DNA from: Oscheius dolichura
Taxonomy: Eukaryota; Nematoda; Chromadorea; Rhabditida; Rhabditidae
Assembly: GCA_932521035.1 (NCBI GenBank)
Contig: OW051497.1
Span: 4,960,001-5,024,000, forward strand
Reading direction: 5' to 3'
DNA: 64,000 bases
Shown: piece by piece, positions 27,201-42,200 of the stretch
Layout: each line of letters begins with the position of its first letter
Numbering within the stretch: position 1 is the first letter of the stretch
The notes under the pieces: generated by a model
What the model was told of the DNA's origin: nothing
Databases searched by the model: none
Seen by the model: the letters and a program-made list of their open reading frames with translations, nothing else
Position numbers and translations under genes: made by a program

Positions 27201-30200
27201 GAGTGATAATCTTTGCAGACGATTCGACGAGAAGAATCATCACATCTTTTAACGTTTCCGTATGATGGTCTAAAGTTCGCCTAATATTCAATTTAAGCTG
27301 AACGAGGATCATCGCTACGAACGGAGGACGATCCTCAGGCAATAACAGATTTGATCTCAGATTTGATGTTCCAAAGAGTTGTCTGTAACTAGATTATGAA
27401 GCAAAGTTCATCAAAGAAATGTGCAAGGGTTTACAAGGAAGATAGCGTTGCAGAACAGCGGGTTCTTTACTACTCTGTTCCCGAATTGCTTACAAACTTT
27501 CGTCATAGGAGTATAATAAATATTTTTTTTGTTGCAGAGTTCGTCCATTTACCTTCTTTGAACGTTGAACACTCAAATCTCCAAGGTTGAGGAAATTTCT
27601 CACTTTCCTGCTATATTTCATGAGCATCAACGATGGGAACGCCCTAAGTTTTTGTCCCCCACAAGGTGGGAACAAATGTGAAACAACTCCAATATTTTGA
27701 CTGCAGCCTGAAACTACAGCGGAGTATTGGTTTGGCGGGAGACTACGAATTCCTGGAAGCCCGGGAAAGGTGATACTTTGTTTGCTCGGTAAATTACCAA
27801 CGCTTTCAGCTGGGAGCTCAAGACAAGCTGGGAGCTGATTTATGCTATTGCCCCCCCCCCCCCCTAACTTCACCGACTACTTTATTTCCCGTAGCGGCCA
27901 GTACAGCAAATCCTAAGTGTAGTCGTCTAGGAAATTCATGAGCACTCTTCGTTTGAATTATGCGCAGTTGCCAGCGGCAGCCCGTTTGAATTGAGCTATT
28001 ACGCGCCATTCTGCGTATGTCTCCGCCCTCTCGCACTCCTCACATCCCCCGCCTCCTTCGTACGTCTACTGCTTCCATTCCAAGCCCGCCTGCACAGTGG
28101 CATGTTGACCTCTTGAAAATGGGTGAGTCAATCAAATATTCCAGAGTTGCCCAAATCACGGCAACACTCCGACGTGTCCTATGGGAATGCCACCAGCTAA
28201 AGGATGCCCCTCGCAAAATGTTCCGAAGCTTCCATTAATGTAGCCTTTCGAAATTTTGTTGGTTTCCTAACGTATTGATCAACGAACGTGTTGGCAGCGT
28301 AGGCGTCCCGTGCGACTGGTTCCAGTTACTGCAGTTGACGATTTAAATTTACCGCGCATGGCTGTGTTAACTCATCAATAGCTGAAGTTACTGTCACAAT
28401 AGATTTCCCGCGTTGGTGCGCATCCTCTCCCAGCCAGGGTGTCATGCTGAGAGGGGCCAAATGCCAGCAACCCTCAATCAACTGCCAACTGACCCAGGGG
28501 AATCAACGCACGCATCTGTTTTCTCTTTTGCCACCGCCACAGCACAATCATTGCATTATGCCCCTAGCCGGGCCACTTTCCCCACTGCGACTGGCGGCGC
28601 CGGCAGCGGCTGTGTTCATGTTGCATCCATCTGTCCACATAAAGGCAGTTAACGCCCGCCTGGGCGTTCCCTTTAGTCTTGTTCAGGAGGTTGCCGGGCA
28701 GTATGGGAGCCAGTGTAAAGGCATAAATTGGCAGGCAGAGCAGACTAGCGTGAATAGAGACCGCCGAGTGGTCTGCCCAAACTCCGGCGCCGCTCTCTTG
28801 CCGCTCGCGTTGCCAATCTATTGCCACACCCAGTCGGGCGTAACGTTTTTCGCTTTGATTTTCCCGCGCCATCCACGTTTTTTCCAGGTTGCTCACTTAT
28901 GCCTGTGAGATTCAAACACGTGCTGTTTGTTTTCTAGCCCCCTATCCCCGATTTCCTCTCCTCCCTATCGGTTGCGTGTGGCTCGCTTGCTCATGCCTTG
29001 ACTATATCTGACTATTAAAGCTCTGATATGTCGATGCTTGTGCGAGGGTGCCACTTGTCGTTTTCCTCTTTTCTTTCCTTCCATTGACCTTTCCAAAAAC
29101 ATCTGCTCCCTCTTGTCAGATCGACAGCTGCAGCAGGTGGGCAGTGGAAGTTACCGCTTTTCAGACGCACAACTCTCGCCAGGTAATGCCTTTTGATTTC
29201 TGCACCCAAAGGGCACCAACCACATATGGTGGTGCCACAATCGGTGGGTTTTATAAAATATTGCGCTCTTCAGACGACATCCGTCAGACGGACATTTCCA
29301 TAATCGGCCGCTCTAGTGGGCCTAATCCAACGGTCGTTAGGGCCCCTAGCTGCTATTGGCCATTGTGGTTGTGGCATGTTTCCTCGGCCATGTATTGAGC
29401 GAAAATTAATGCCGTTGCCGGGGAAAAGAGACAATAGAAAGGTGGACGGCTTCGGCTACTGTGAACTAGCTAGAGCAAAACATATTACTGGTGATCGACA
29501 CCTTGCAGAACGGTTTGCCTTTATCTGGAAGGACATCGGCAGCTAGAAACTTGTTCGTCAGTTACCTGCCAACGTGTAAAAACGTGTAAAAAACAATCCG
29601 CGGATATGAAATCGGATGATCTTTAGAAGAGTTTCAATGCGGTCTGTGGGAAGCCATTCAATCAAGTAATTCTTTTTGGCTTCATCACAAATTGTTTATC
29701 AGACGTTTTCAATGAAAGAGAACGCTTTTCAATCAAATGAATGGTTTCGTGAATCCCAGCCGAAAACAGTTGTTCCGTTCTTATCTTATCTCCGTAAAAT
29801 TAATGGTGTTTCCCATTGAACTAAGGAAGTTTTCTGAAATGGCTGAAGAAGCTACCTCTGTGTTACATGTGTTTGACGGACTTCTCTCTAGCACCTTCTT
29901 TGACCGGTGTTTGCAACTTATGGTTTTGTTGTTGTGTACGCTTCCATATGCAACGTTTTGTCGAATAAACAAGGTTACTCAGTTTCATGTGTAAAATGAT
30001 AAATTCATTAATGTAAAGGGAATGCGACGAGCTAACGTCAAAGCAAATTTTTAAAATTCAGCTGAAAGAGATTTTATACCCTGTCCGTTTGCGCTTTCTG
30101 TCTCTTCTTCGCTGCAGCTCCCCTTTGTAGTCTGATGTCCATAGGTCTGGGTAAGACAATTAATCTCATCCACCCAAAAGAACTACCAACTGTTGGGAGA

Positions 30201-33200
30201 TCATTGGAGAACAGCACAGAAACCTTACCCATCGAGACAGCTAGCTTCCTTTCTCTTTTCGAGGAAGTCGAAATGTGTTTTGCATCCTGCCGGACACTAA
30301 AGGAGTCTAGTAATTTTTGGTAATCGCAGAGACTACTTGAGACAACCCACGGCACTTCACGGCTAGTCTGAAGACATTCATGTACTAATCAATAATGAGG
30401 CAGTCAATCGGGCACGCATTCGGAAGGCATCAGAAAAGTTTCCAATTCCAAAGACCTGCGAGGATCGAGTTCACGTCCAAATTCCCACTGTAAGCAGCAG
30501 TTGTTATGTAATGTGATCTCCTACTTTAGCAGTGACAAACCATGGCACTTTGCATTAAACGAGAAGGCCCAAAGGGAGATTAACTGCTGATTGATGATGA
30601 TCGTACACGGATTACGGCCGAAATGATGCATAAGGAGAATCGTTGGCTGTAAATTTAGTCGTTTTCAAAGAAAGTCGGGGAAATTACTCCTTGAGTGCTT
30701 TCTATTTCACTCAACTTTGGTCTTCTGCGTTTATTCAGGCAAGAATTGACTCTGATTATAGAAAGAATTCAGCTGTATAACTGCGTGGGGCTGAGAAATA
30801 TCAAATTCTCGCATCATCAAATATGTTTCAGGTAAAGTGGGAGAAGCCAAGTGCAAGGCCAGATTTCTTTAGATAAACAATAACTCATAAATGACTCGAA
30901 GTTAATTGAACAGCAACAACTCAACAACGGGTTCTTGTAAACACGTATAAGTTGGAAGAATAAACATACAAAGTTTCCGTCTTCAGCACATACAGAGAGA
31001 TGATATGTCTTTATTCACATTAAAACGTTTATTTGCTTCGAGATGTTCCGTGATCAGCGAAGATCTCATAATAAAGGGCCGTTCACCAACAGCTGCCTGA
31101 TAGATAGTAAAAAAGCAAACATCCACTTCCTCCCCGGAACGCTGCTCGGTCAGTTTCATTTCCTCTTGTCCTCCATGGAAAAATCGCCTGATTATAAGGT
31201 GGCTGATCATATCAGTTTTATTTTTAAAGAGTACCTAAGCGGTGACCACTTGACAGTCTGATAGCTTGTTGCTTTGACGTAATTTAGATTATCATATGAC
31301 CGTGATTATTGTCCTTTACGGAAGGAGCCCGTTATCACTGACGAGCAACCTGACATGGACAGGTAGATTCGGTGTCTGTCTTGCATTTTCAACAAAACCT
31401 CATTTATTTTTGCTTAGTTAAATGCTCAGCAACTCCTGTACCTGTTTGTGAGCCTAGATAATGCAGTTCTCTTTAAACTTGTAACTTTTCAATCTCAGCT
31501 GAAAAGGAATCACTCAAGTCAATTGAAGACCGTATGGACACATATCATAAGCTGCAAAAAGTTGGTCGCATTGTTTATGGAACAATGCAAGATAACATAT
31601 CAAATTGGAGACTACCATTGTTGGTGGCCCTTTATAGAAGCATGTTTCAAAAAGCAAACTTCTTATAGTCCCAGCTTCCATGCGCTCCGTTCTCAGAGAA
31701 TCATTTTCCCTAATCTTTCAATCTGTAGAAGTCTGCTCACTTTTCTTTGAGGGGACCTTCTGACGTATTTCCGCTCTATTTTATGCTATTTATAGGCCAA
31801 TTTACAATTCGGTGATAAGAGGGCCCAGTCTGTCTTGTTTTGCTCAATGGTCTACCCCGACCCCCTTATTCCAAATCTGGTGGGAATCACATGCGTCACT
31901 ATTATCTGTGTCTACTGCTCTAGCGAGAGTTCTGATCAGTATAAAGGCAATGATAACAACAGCCCCTAATCGCACCAACCCACACTACCTAGCGGCGGCA
32001 CCCATCCTACCAAGTCTTTCCCTGTTATCAGTAATTCAACGAAGCTCACCCGCTCTTCACATCACTTGCCTACCTGCAAGGAGCAAACAACCGTCTCTTT
32101 TTCCTGTTCTTGTTCTATTAACAATGTCGATATTTGCCTATCGAAATAAATGTTTCGAGACGCTGATGGAGACGGTAAAAGAGGATAAATGTTCTGGGAT
32201 GGTGATTTTTGTCTCTCACAAACGCCACCAACAAAAAAGAGCTGATACGCTGTAACAAAGGCAGGGAACAAAGACGAGCATGTTTTGATCTCTACGGTAG
32301 TCATTCCCTCATACCATCTTTTGCCCTTTGAAAAACAATTTTTTTGTGAAGATGCTTATTAAGGACCCATTTCCAGATAAGAATTGAGCACACTGTCCAG
32401 CTCGAGAAATGGCGGTTGGTGGAAAAGAGTCTCCCTTTGCTTCTACCCGGTGGCCGTGGGTCATGCTCCACCATCCGGATAGTTCACCGGAAGTGAAAGA
32501 ATCTTCGTCTGGCCGGAAGCAGTCACATGTTGATAGGGCACCCACGACGACAAGGGGCTTGTTTCTACTGAAGAGAGATGATCTGAAGAGAAATATACAG
32601 GTTTGGGAATACTCTTGAATAAAGTTTGTCTTTCAGTCTTTCCTAACGTTTCTTTTACCCTTTGTCGGTATCTGGCTACTGACATTTAACATAATAAGCC
32701 AACCAGAAGAGTACTCCCCGAGCAGGTCTAAGTGTTTCGGCACCTGCAGGTAGGAATAAAACGTTCGAATCATAGAATACCCTTTCAGTTTACGAGTAGT
32801 GGAGTCTATTCCTGATAATATTACATTTCACGGCGGTCACATCCCTCCTACCACTTTTTACGCGTGGAAACGTCTTATAAAACTAGCAAAGAATGACATG
32901 TATATCGCTGCCTACAAGTCTAGTCTCCAGGGGAAGCACGTCCTAGGATCACTGTCCGACATCTATTCTAGAGAGGTAAGCCGAGGAAAGAAAGCAGATA
33001 ATAAGAGTGATAAACAAATATGATGATCTATACAGCTCCCGATTAATGAAAACAGCGCTTATTTAGCGGGAAAGAACTATCATAACGATCACGTTGTTGA
33101 TTTGTCACAATAAGAAACATAGATAATTTTATGATAACTGAGGGAACATGGGATCAGAATGTTACCTAAAACAGATATTTGTTCACAGGGAAATGACGTA

Positions 33201-36200
33201 TATTCGGCCATGTTGAAAGCGGGGACAGCTGGAAAAGTGAAAATTCACATGGTGGAGAATTATCCTCCGAAAGACGTGGGAGACAATGCCGACGGTATCA
33301 TTCTCCAAAATATAGGTGCGGTTCTTTTGTTTCCATTTCAACCACTATCTTAGGAGCTGTTGAAAGGCGATCTCTGGACATCGAGAAAGTTCTGGGCAGG
33401 GGGAAATTCCACTCCAAGTTCCTGCTGAGCGATAATAAACATTTTTATCTAGGATCTGCTAATCTCGACTGGAGATCACTCAATCAGGTACATTTAAAAT
33501 ACTTTCCCCGATTAATCCGACTCAGAAAATGGAACTAGGAGTACTGGTAGAAAACTGTGATTGTTTAGGAGAAGATCTGAGGAGGGTATTCTCAGTCTAC
33601 TGGAACCTCGAAGAGGGTCAAAAGTCAGAAGACGTGAAACCGTCACCCGCTCTCTACAGCATGAACAGTCCCCTCGATATTCAAATCGACGGCGAAAAGA
33701 GCGAAGTTTATCTTGCGGTAGCATATCTGTGATCTTTTAACCAGTCATCTTATCAGACTTCGCCAAAAGAGCTGAACGGGCCCGGTCGTACTTGGGACCT
33801 GGATGCTATTGTCAGCGAGATTGATAACGCGAAGAATTTCCTTGATATTCACGTTATGGACTACTTCCCCCTTTTCATTTACAAGAAACCTAAAACGTGA
33901 GGGAGGCTTTGAGCAGTACCTAATTGAGCTGATTTAGACTATTTCCCGCTATAGACGATGCTTTGAGGAGGGCCGTCGTAAGAGGAGTCAAAGTACGAAT
34001 GTTAGCAGCTGCCCTCCACTATCCTCAAATGGGAACCAGATTCCTTAGGTCGTTAGAGTCTCTTAACGAGATTAATGCAAACGCCACTATCACCGTGGTA
34101 AGCTTCGCTTTCTGATCGACATTTTTATCTTTAGAAAATATTCAAAGTTCCGCCACTTGATAATTACCACAAAGTGATCAGTCGAGAACGTCGAACCCAC
34201 AATAAGTTTATGGTTTCTGAGAACACCGTCCTTATTGGTTAGTCTTCCCGACTCTTCTCAACTTCTTCATCTTTAAATGTTAACCCTCTAATCTTCAGGC
34301 ACTTCGAACTGGTCAGGAGACTATTTTGTAGGCGGAACCACCGGAGCAGCAGTTGTTATCAAGCAACGCGGACCAAAGAAGGCCATGGTTCGACAAATGA
34401 AGGTTGATCTAAGAAATTCCATTGACCAGAGGTAGTTTAGGATATTTTTGAACGCGACTGGGAAAGTGAATATGCCCACGACTTGGAAGAGTACTACCAG
34501 CACTGTATAGTGGAAACAACGGCTAGTTTTTGTGAAGGAGAGAAGGATCCCAGCCTGTTTGCCAAGCCCCAATATATTGATATGTAACATATTGTGTCAA
34601 ATTTTGCATGTTAGGATATTACAAATTTACACGGTTTCTTTGCCGGGTATGACCAATCTCATCGTGCTGCTCATGCAAATTGTACTGTACATAATTCCCT
34701 TTTATGGGTACGTCAAGGTTGTTTCTATTCTATCCCAATGCCAATAAACGTTTCACTTCAAACTGGGACTTTTTCCCCGTACTCGTCGTTTTTGTCAAAG
34801 ATTGGAAGGTGATAAGAAGTTATGGCGGTAAGACGAACGGCTTTAAAGCTGGAATCCAGACTCTTCTAATTGGCCCGACAACACTTCCAAGGGTGTTTGC
34901 AAAAGCTACTGTCCATTAATTGAAGCAATCAGTGTCCGCAAGCTGTTCTATCTCCCCCATTTTAGCAATGTTTTATTGCCTTTTAAAAGTAACAAAACCA
35001 TGGACAAGTTTAATTTATAAAACAAATAAAGAAGCTAAGAGCCCTTGGCCTTGTATATGGCTAATAGATAACAGTTAAATTGGATAAGATTGAATCGGGA
35101 GGCTATGACAACCGCAAGGTACCGAAATAGAACTGTCACCGCATAAAGCGATACATAACAAGGAGAGATCACAATTGATAAAAATTGTAACGGGGCTGGG
35201 AAAGGGGAGGAGGAGTGACAGGGACAGGTTTTGACAGATATGACAATAGGAAATATGTAGGGAAAGTGAGTAATAGTCAGCATTAGGTCTAAGCAAGAGA
35301 GGAGCGGCAATGAATGATATGTATCGACAGGTGGACCTCCCGGAGCAGAGGGAGAGCACATTTACAGGCTTTATGTATCCTAGCAAGGTAGCAATAATTA
35401 CCATTATGGTATACGTTAAATAATCACAGAGACTTAAGATTGTCGGGGCATTGGCAAACGCTAAGGGAAAGACGTTAGGTAAGAGTGTTGTGGGTCACAA
35501 CCCGTAGGCATTAGTTAGACATAGGCAGCTGGTTGCCATCCATGATCCTTAGCGGAGGCTTCGTCCTCGTTGGCAGCACATATCCTAGAAGTGAAAATAG
35601 CCGGGGTTCGGGGAGGAGCATCTCCATTCGAAGTGTGAGGAGTCACAGGTTTCTTAAGCGTCCGTTTTGTTAAAACACACGGCAACATACCTTGGCAGGG
35701 ACGGCCTTGGGGCTTGCCCCGACAGAGGAACTACAACACGACTCCCGTGCCTGAGGCCTTGGGCTGTCTCTGACTTGAGATGGGCAAGAGCTACTCGGAC
35801 CAGACATGTCACACTTATCTTTGCTCTTCTGAAACCGGAGGCTACTAAAGAACCCTAAAATGATCCGAACCTTAAAGATACTAAGTCTCTTCTTGCCTGA
35901 GTCTTTTTGTGGTTCTGGTTGTTGTTCCTCTCCGCAATAGACCCCCGCTGGAGTTCCACTCTGCCCGACCGATTTCCGGCGTCCACTCGACTTGAGTCTT
36001 GTAGAGTTTTCGTCTTTGTTCGACACGGCAGCTGACGCCTTTCTCATGAACTTGACAAAACTCAATGGGGAATCCTGAACAAGCAATTAGCCGCGTTACG
36101 AGAGGAATGTACCTTTTGTTGATGCCTCATTCGATCGGCTTCCGATGGCAGCTCGCAAAAAGAAACATCTCCATGCTGATGGAACTGGAGATTGTGCTCG

Positions 36201-39200
36201 GTGGCCAGGTTGGGTGAAGTAGCCATGGGGTCTCGTTGTAATGGCAAATCTTTCTTTGTTGTCCGATCTAAACATTGACTGCTCACCAGGAAGCTGACAA
36301 ATAACCGTTAAATTGCGTTTGACTCATGACAGTGAGGGTCCTGGGGCCGACGTTTCCAATAGAAATATTGCCCCTAATAGTCTCTAGAGTGCCACAGTAC
36401 GTGACAACTACAGCACCAAAATCAATTGAATACTTGCTAAGCAACGGCCGTAGCACTCCTCCGGCAGTCATCGAATGTCTCGCACGTACCATAATAATTC
36501 TGAAGTTATCTTGTTTAAGTTGCTATCGAATGACTACTTTGTTGGTGTGCTGCTGGGGTTTTTAAAGGAAAAGTTGGGAGGAAGGATCTCTACGGCAAAG
36601 GTGACAACCGGCACAATCCGGACAGATCTCGACTGAAGAGCGTCGATGGCTTGTCGAGCTGGGTCTATAGTACTACCAGTCTGAAAAGATTTGTTCATCC
36701 TGTTAAGAAGGGCTCCTTGCCTCGGCATCTACAACTTCAACGGCCTTCTTATCCATTCCGAGAGTTCCTGCCATTTGTTGTGTCCAGTGCCGCACAGAGA
36801 TTGTCTTTAAGTGGGATGTTTACTGAACTCCTCTGAGAATACTTACTGGATCGTTTAGTTCGATAATCTCTGTTGAACAGTTTTCACCAGTCATTAAACG
36901 ACAGTGCTTCGGATCCGCTTTTAAGGCCGGAGGACGGGCGGTAGCCATCTGAAGGCTTAATTATTCAAAAGAAAACCGTGGCATAGTTGCAAATCTTGTC
37001 AGACATGCATAGCGGAACACGGATTACAAGAAGTGAGCGGGGCGGTGCTTTTGAAAACCGATGCCTCGCAAGTGATATTGCGGCAACAGACACTCAGTCA
37101 AGCCTGCGAGTCCAAAAAATTTTTCTATGTTGAACAGTGGGTGTCCATTAACAACTGCTGGGCAGTTAAACAATTATGAAAGAGAGGGAGCTCCGAATGA
37201 ACGTAACAAAGAACGGCCTTTTGTATCCGAAGCCATGCGAGTCTTGCGCACAAGACAGAGGTTAACATTCACACTCGTAAACACTAAATGATACCTCGGC
37301 CGGCATGGAGAGCTGCTTGGAGGAGGTGAAGAGCTGGCGCCGCTTCGTCCCGGCTGATCCTACCGTACGTAGCGGTGTGGAATCATCTTCGGAGAATGTT
37401 CGCCGGCTTTCTTCGGTACTTGATGTGCGATGGACGATTTGGTGTGGCGGGCTAACGATACAACTAGGGGAGAGCTCCCCTCGCAACTTCCGGGAGAAAC
37501 GGTCGAACCCGTGCCACAACAAAGATCGTCGCTTCTCCTTCTCGGAGAGCTGGAAACACATGCATTGAGCAGAAAGGGGAGAATGGATAAAAGCTCTCTT
37601 TGGACAGAAAAAGGACACTGAAATAGAGGTATATGACAGGAACATGCCAACGTGAGACAACAGTAGTCAACAATATAATTTGACAAAACAATGACAGGGG
37701 AAAGGGTAACTTTACACTGGACATGGTGAGACACAAAAGCTTGTAGTAGCCTTACCTTTTTGGGTTTAGAGGTAGAAGCAGTAGCCGAAGTGCAAGGCTT
37801 GTCCGGGTCTACTATAGCCCTGGGTGTCTGAAGATCGGACATATCTTCTGAAATGGAGGCATCGGTTTATTTGGCGGAGTCAACTTACCCAACAGCTCTA
37901 ACCTCGCTATACGTTCGTCTTCTTCTGCCAACTCGTCGTCGGTGAATTCCGGCTGTTGTCCACCCGCGCGAAGAAACCTCGGCCAGCAGTCGTACTTGAG
38001 CAGATGGAATATCTAGAATAATTCCGTTCCTCTTGTCAACAAGCGTTGTACTTGATATTGTGCTATGTCGAATGTCCAATGCGGATACACTCGCTCCTTC
38101 ATCGTCTGACGTATTCTCTTGCTGGTAGAGTTGTCCACGTTCACGGGCTCGATACTATTGGCGGCGAAATGTCGTTCATAAATTTTTAAAGCTAACGATG
38201 ACCTCTCGGCAAACTGAAATCAACAAAGTCAATTAAAGCAAGAGGGGGTGGATTCTTACAGTGGATTCCTTGTTCATCACGAGGTCGCGAAATTGTTCAA
38301 CAGCCAAGTAAAAGTTGATGTTTTCCGCACAGAATTGTTGCTCCAGAAATGTTTGAAAAGGCTCTCGTAGTACTGGATCTCTCAGTATCCTCTTGAATAT
38401 CTTCATGTCTCTACTCTGAGTCGGCTCCGACATGAGGGGAAGACCATCAGCCAGCTGGAACGAATGGGCCCATTGACACCTGGCTATAACAACCTACGGG
38501 ATCTCTGTCGTACATCTCGGCGGTGACGCAACCCTCCGACGCCTCCTGCGTCGACCGCTCCATGCCTTCCTGGCTGCCGGGGAAGGCGCTCCCCTGGGTA
38601 ACAACTTGTTCCACGTCTGAATATTGTTGATTACGTATGAGAACAAAAATAATTAATGTACCTGCACGAATTTCGGCGTGTCCGTTTTTAGTGCAAGATT
38701 CCAGTGTAACGAGACGACCTTCGTCGCTATCGTTCTGAGGAGAGGTATCCTGGAAAATGTTACGTCTATTGGCATTTATCATTGTCTTATTCAAAGAATC
38801 CGTCCTCTATGCGTCTCTGAAGAATCACGAGCAAGCTGGCAACAGACAGACAAATTAGTGAGGTATCCGGTATGCATTCCGAAAGACCAAGAAATGGAAC
38901 AGAGGATCATTAGTCAAGGAGATGAAGTCCTGCTGCTTAGTCTCACCCAGCCAAATGAGCAATAATTAAGCAGAGAGTCAAGGAAGTGGAAAACGGCGTG
39001 GATAATCTCTTACTAAAGGTAATAGTGACGGACACTAGTCGATGTATTTGTGCCGGGGAATTGCACTATTTGTACAGCAGGATTAATTTAATGATTGTAG
39101 CTAGATTGTTAATTTTTTACAGGAAAGGCCACTAAACAATGATGTTAAGATACGCAATGGGAAACAACTAATGTACAGCTGCAAAAGTGGATACAAAGAA

Positions 39201-42200
39201 GGTTGAGGCTATTCGAATGGGGGAATGACCCGGGCAAAGTACAACATCGAATACGTATTTTATTAGGCTGTTTCTTTTTTAATTGTTATTGCCTTTCGGT
39301 GAGACTAAAAAGTCCCTCTTTCTCAAAAAGTTTATGATTTTTTTAGATAAGATTACAACGAACACAATTCGAAGTAGAGGAATTTAATTATAAGGATTAA
39401 CACCAGCTGGCCAGACTTTCAAAGAGATTAATTAAGTGCGACTTAGCCGGAATCGAAATCCCCTCCATGGAGGAATTTAGGGTTTTCTTCAAACGAATGA
39501 CGATCCATAAACCCTTTGAAGCGGGCAGATAAAGAGAATGCGTTCGTTTTACTGGGAGTGTCAATAATTTGGGAAACTAAACCGTGAGGAGATCAATTGT
39601 GGCCGCCTAGTGTCTGGGAGACTGATAAATGAACAGGCCCCTGTTTGAATATTTAAAGGGTTTTAAAACTTCAATTTCCTCTTAAAACATATTACCCCCT
39701 TTGAAACTATTAGGCTGAGGGCGCACTCGCTGTCCTGAGCCCAATATTAATGTCAAAGAGCTTCTAGAAAAGGTTCGCTGGGTTTCTCTCAGAATCACAA
39801 ATTGGACGTGAAACTTGAGGTTGCTGGAATTGGAGAGATAACAAGAGAGAGAATGTGGGCAATAGAATCTACGAGGAAGTAGGGTGGTGCAGAAAGGTTG
39901 CGCGTCGATAGCCATACTAGGCAAGGATGTAAAGATTCGTAGTGTTGCACCTAATGGGCTACAGCTGAGCTGCGCACGAAGAAAATGTGCTCACTCTAGA
40001 AATAGCTTTGATGATGTTGAAGAGAAAATGGAGAAAAGAGACGAGGGAACAACTTTCGCGTTTCGAAAGTTTCATGGTCACTAGAAAGCGCTTGTCTAAG
40101 AAAGAACTGAAGTGCTTGAGAGCAAGCTCTCGCGGACGGCAGAAATCTTAAACGGAAGACAAATCAGAGCTTTCGCTTCATTGAGAATTAACCTAAGGCG
40201 GATTGGCGATGGCGCCATTAACGACCCAATAAAAGGGCAACAATCTCCTCACGCAACATGTTATTTTGTGACACGGCTTCTAAAAAAATGTATGTAGAAT
40301 GTAGCTGCACTCGGAAGCGGTCAGTCAATCTGTGCGGGACTCGACTCAAGACGTATCAACAAGTACAGCTGATACTACAATAGCGGAATTATGGTAGCCA
40401 GGAGGGGCGGAGGATCTCGGCTATAAGCAGAGCTCCCTACAAATGACGCCGCATTTGTAGTCGATTTCACCAAAATTAGTGCGATGCAATACATAAAAAG
40501 AGAAAACATAATTAATGCGGACGGATTTATACGGGCAGGATTGATTTAGTGCTCTCGCCGCCGCGGCTCTGGACACTCACAATTAAATTTATTGATCGCC
40601 CAGTATGGAGCAACTTAGGCGAGCGCTCTTTTGCACCTCCATACTCATAAAATAAATAGCTGCTCTAGTCTCTCGGCACAGAACATCCGGTATGGTAGGA
40701 TCTCTCCGACAAGCGTGGACAAGTGGAGGTCTGGAGTAGGTCTCGAAATGCGAGAACATTGCATGTCAAAGGGGTTGAAGCTACGCGCGAGAGGGACACC
40801 CTGTGAGGCTGATACATTGTTCCGGCTTGGTGGTGAAAAAAACTCCGAGACCGTATACAAAACAGGCACTCGTCTCCAATCGATTCCAACAGATCTATTC
40901 AATAGCAAAGATCATATTTTTGAGGTTGATTTCCCCTCTTCTGTCAATGAGAAAGAAAAGAACTGTTCGATATACCCGCCCTTTCTGGTCGATAAGTCGT
41001 GCTTCAAACAGGTGTTTCGTTTTGTCAATTTGTAGGTTGCAACAAATATAAGGAACCAGGGGAGATTAGCACCTGTTTTGTAGAAGAACTATACGCATGT
41101 AACCTATGTGAAAAACAGTAGTTGCAGCTGATTCTATAAGCGGATTTGTAGAGTTGTGCTGCCAACCTAATCTCGGCCAGGCGACAAAATCCGTGTGAAT
41201 TCCACGCCGCTACGAAATGCCTCCAGGAGGGCTCAATTAAGCCAATCTTTGTAATAGAGCGGCTTAGGGAGCGTAGGGGTGCAGCTGCAGCGGTGTGGGT
41301 GCGAATGGGTAAGCCCCAGGCTTCTTCCGTCGGATCTCCCTATTACCATTTAGAGTGATAGCATGGCTGGCAGTCTTGGATATTAGGGTCTTCTCAAGCA
41401 AGCTAATGATAATTTAATTTGCTTTCTCCTCTGCAGTAGGATACTCCCCCAACATAATGTCATGTTTGATCTCTTCCCTCGTGTGGTGCCCTTTGTTGGG
41501 TGCAACTGGTGGCGTCAGCTTCCCTATGCCTCACAGACGCAACCCAGATAATATGGCGTAACAACGAAACTATCTCTAAAATCTTCCCTCGAGGGCTCTC
41601 TGTGTGCACAGAACACCGTGCATTATTTAGGATCAGTGGGAGGCGAGGGAGTGCTTCGAGACGGAGGGCGCAGACGCGGAAACTCGTGGGCCAGCGACGC
41701 CGGAAAAGGCGTTCCGGCCAGTGCGAATGCGAATCAATGCGAAGGCCGCTGCGCGACCGCAACGCAAACAAGTTGCTCTGTAACTTCAGCACTAACTTGT
41801 TCTCAGTCTAATTTGAAAGTAAACTGTTCCGCTGTTCGTTGACAACACGTTTAGCCAAAAGTGTGAAGTGCAAAGTTGGCGCGAATATTAAAGCGTTTGC
41901 GAGATTGCCTACTGCTATCAATGTTTACTTATCTAACGGCTACTGTACCCTACAGTACACACCCTCTTATCAGTTTAACATTGAATACGTTAACGGAACG
42001 CCAGGAAACAGAAACGGTAAGAAGCTGAAAAACTGAATATGTCATGAAATGGTGAAAAAAGCTTAAAATTTGAAATGCAAGGATTGCAAGCAGACAGTCA
42101 TTAAGGCTGCTTACGAATTGAGACAGATTCGGGGCTGAGACATTTATATTCGAGGAAAGGGAATGCGCATAATCAAGCTGCCTAAAAACGTTCCATGCGC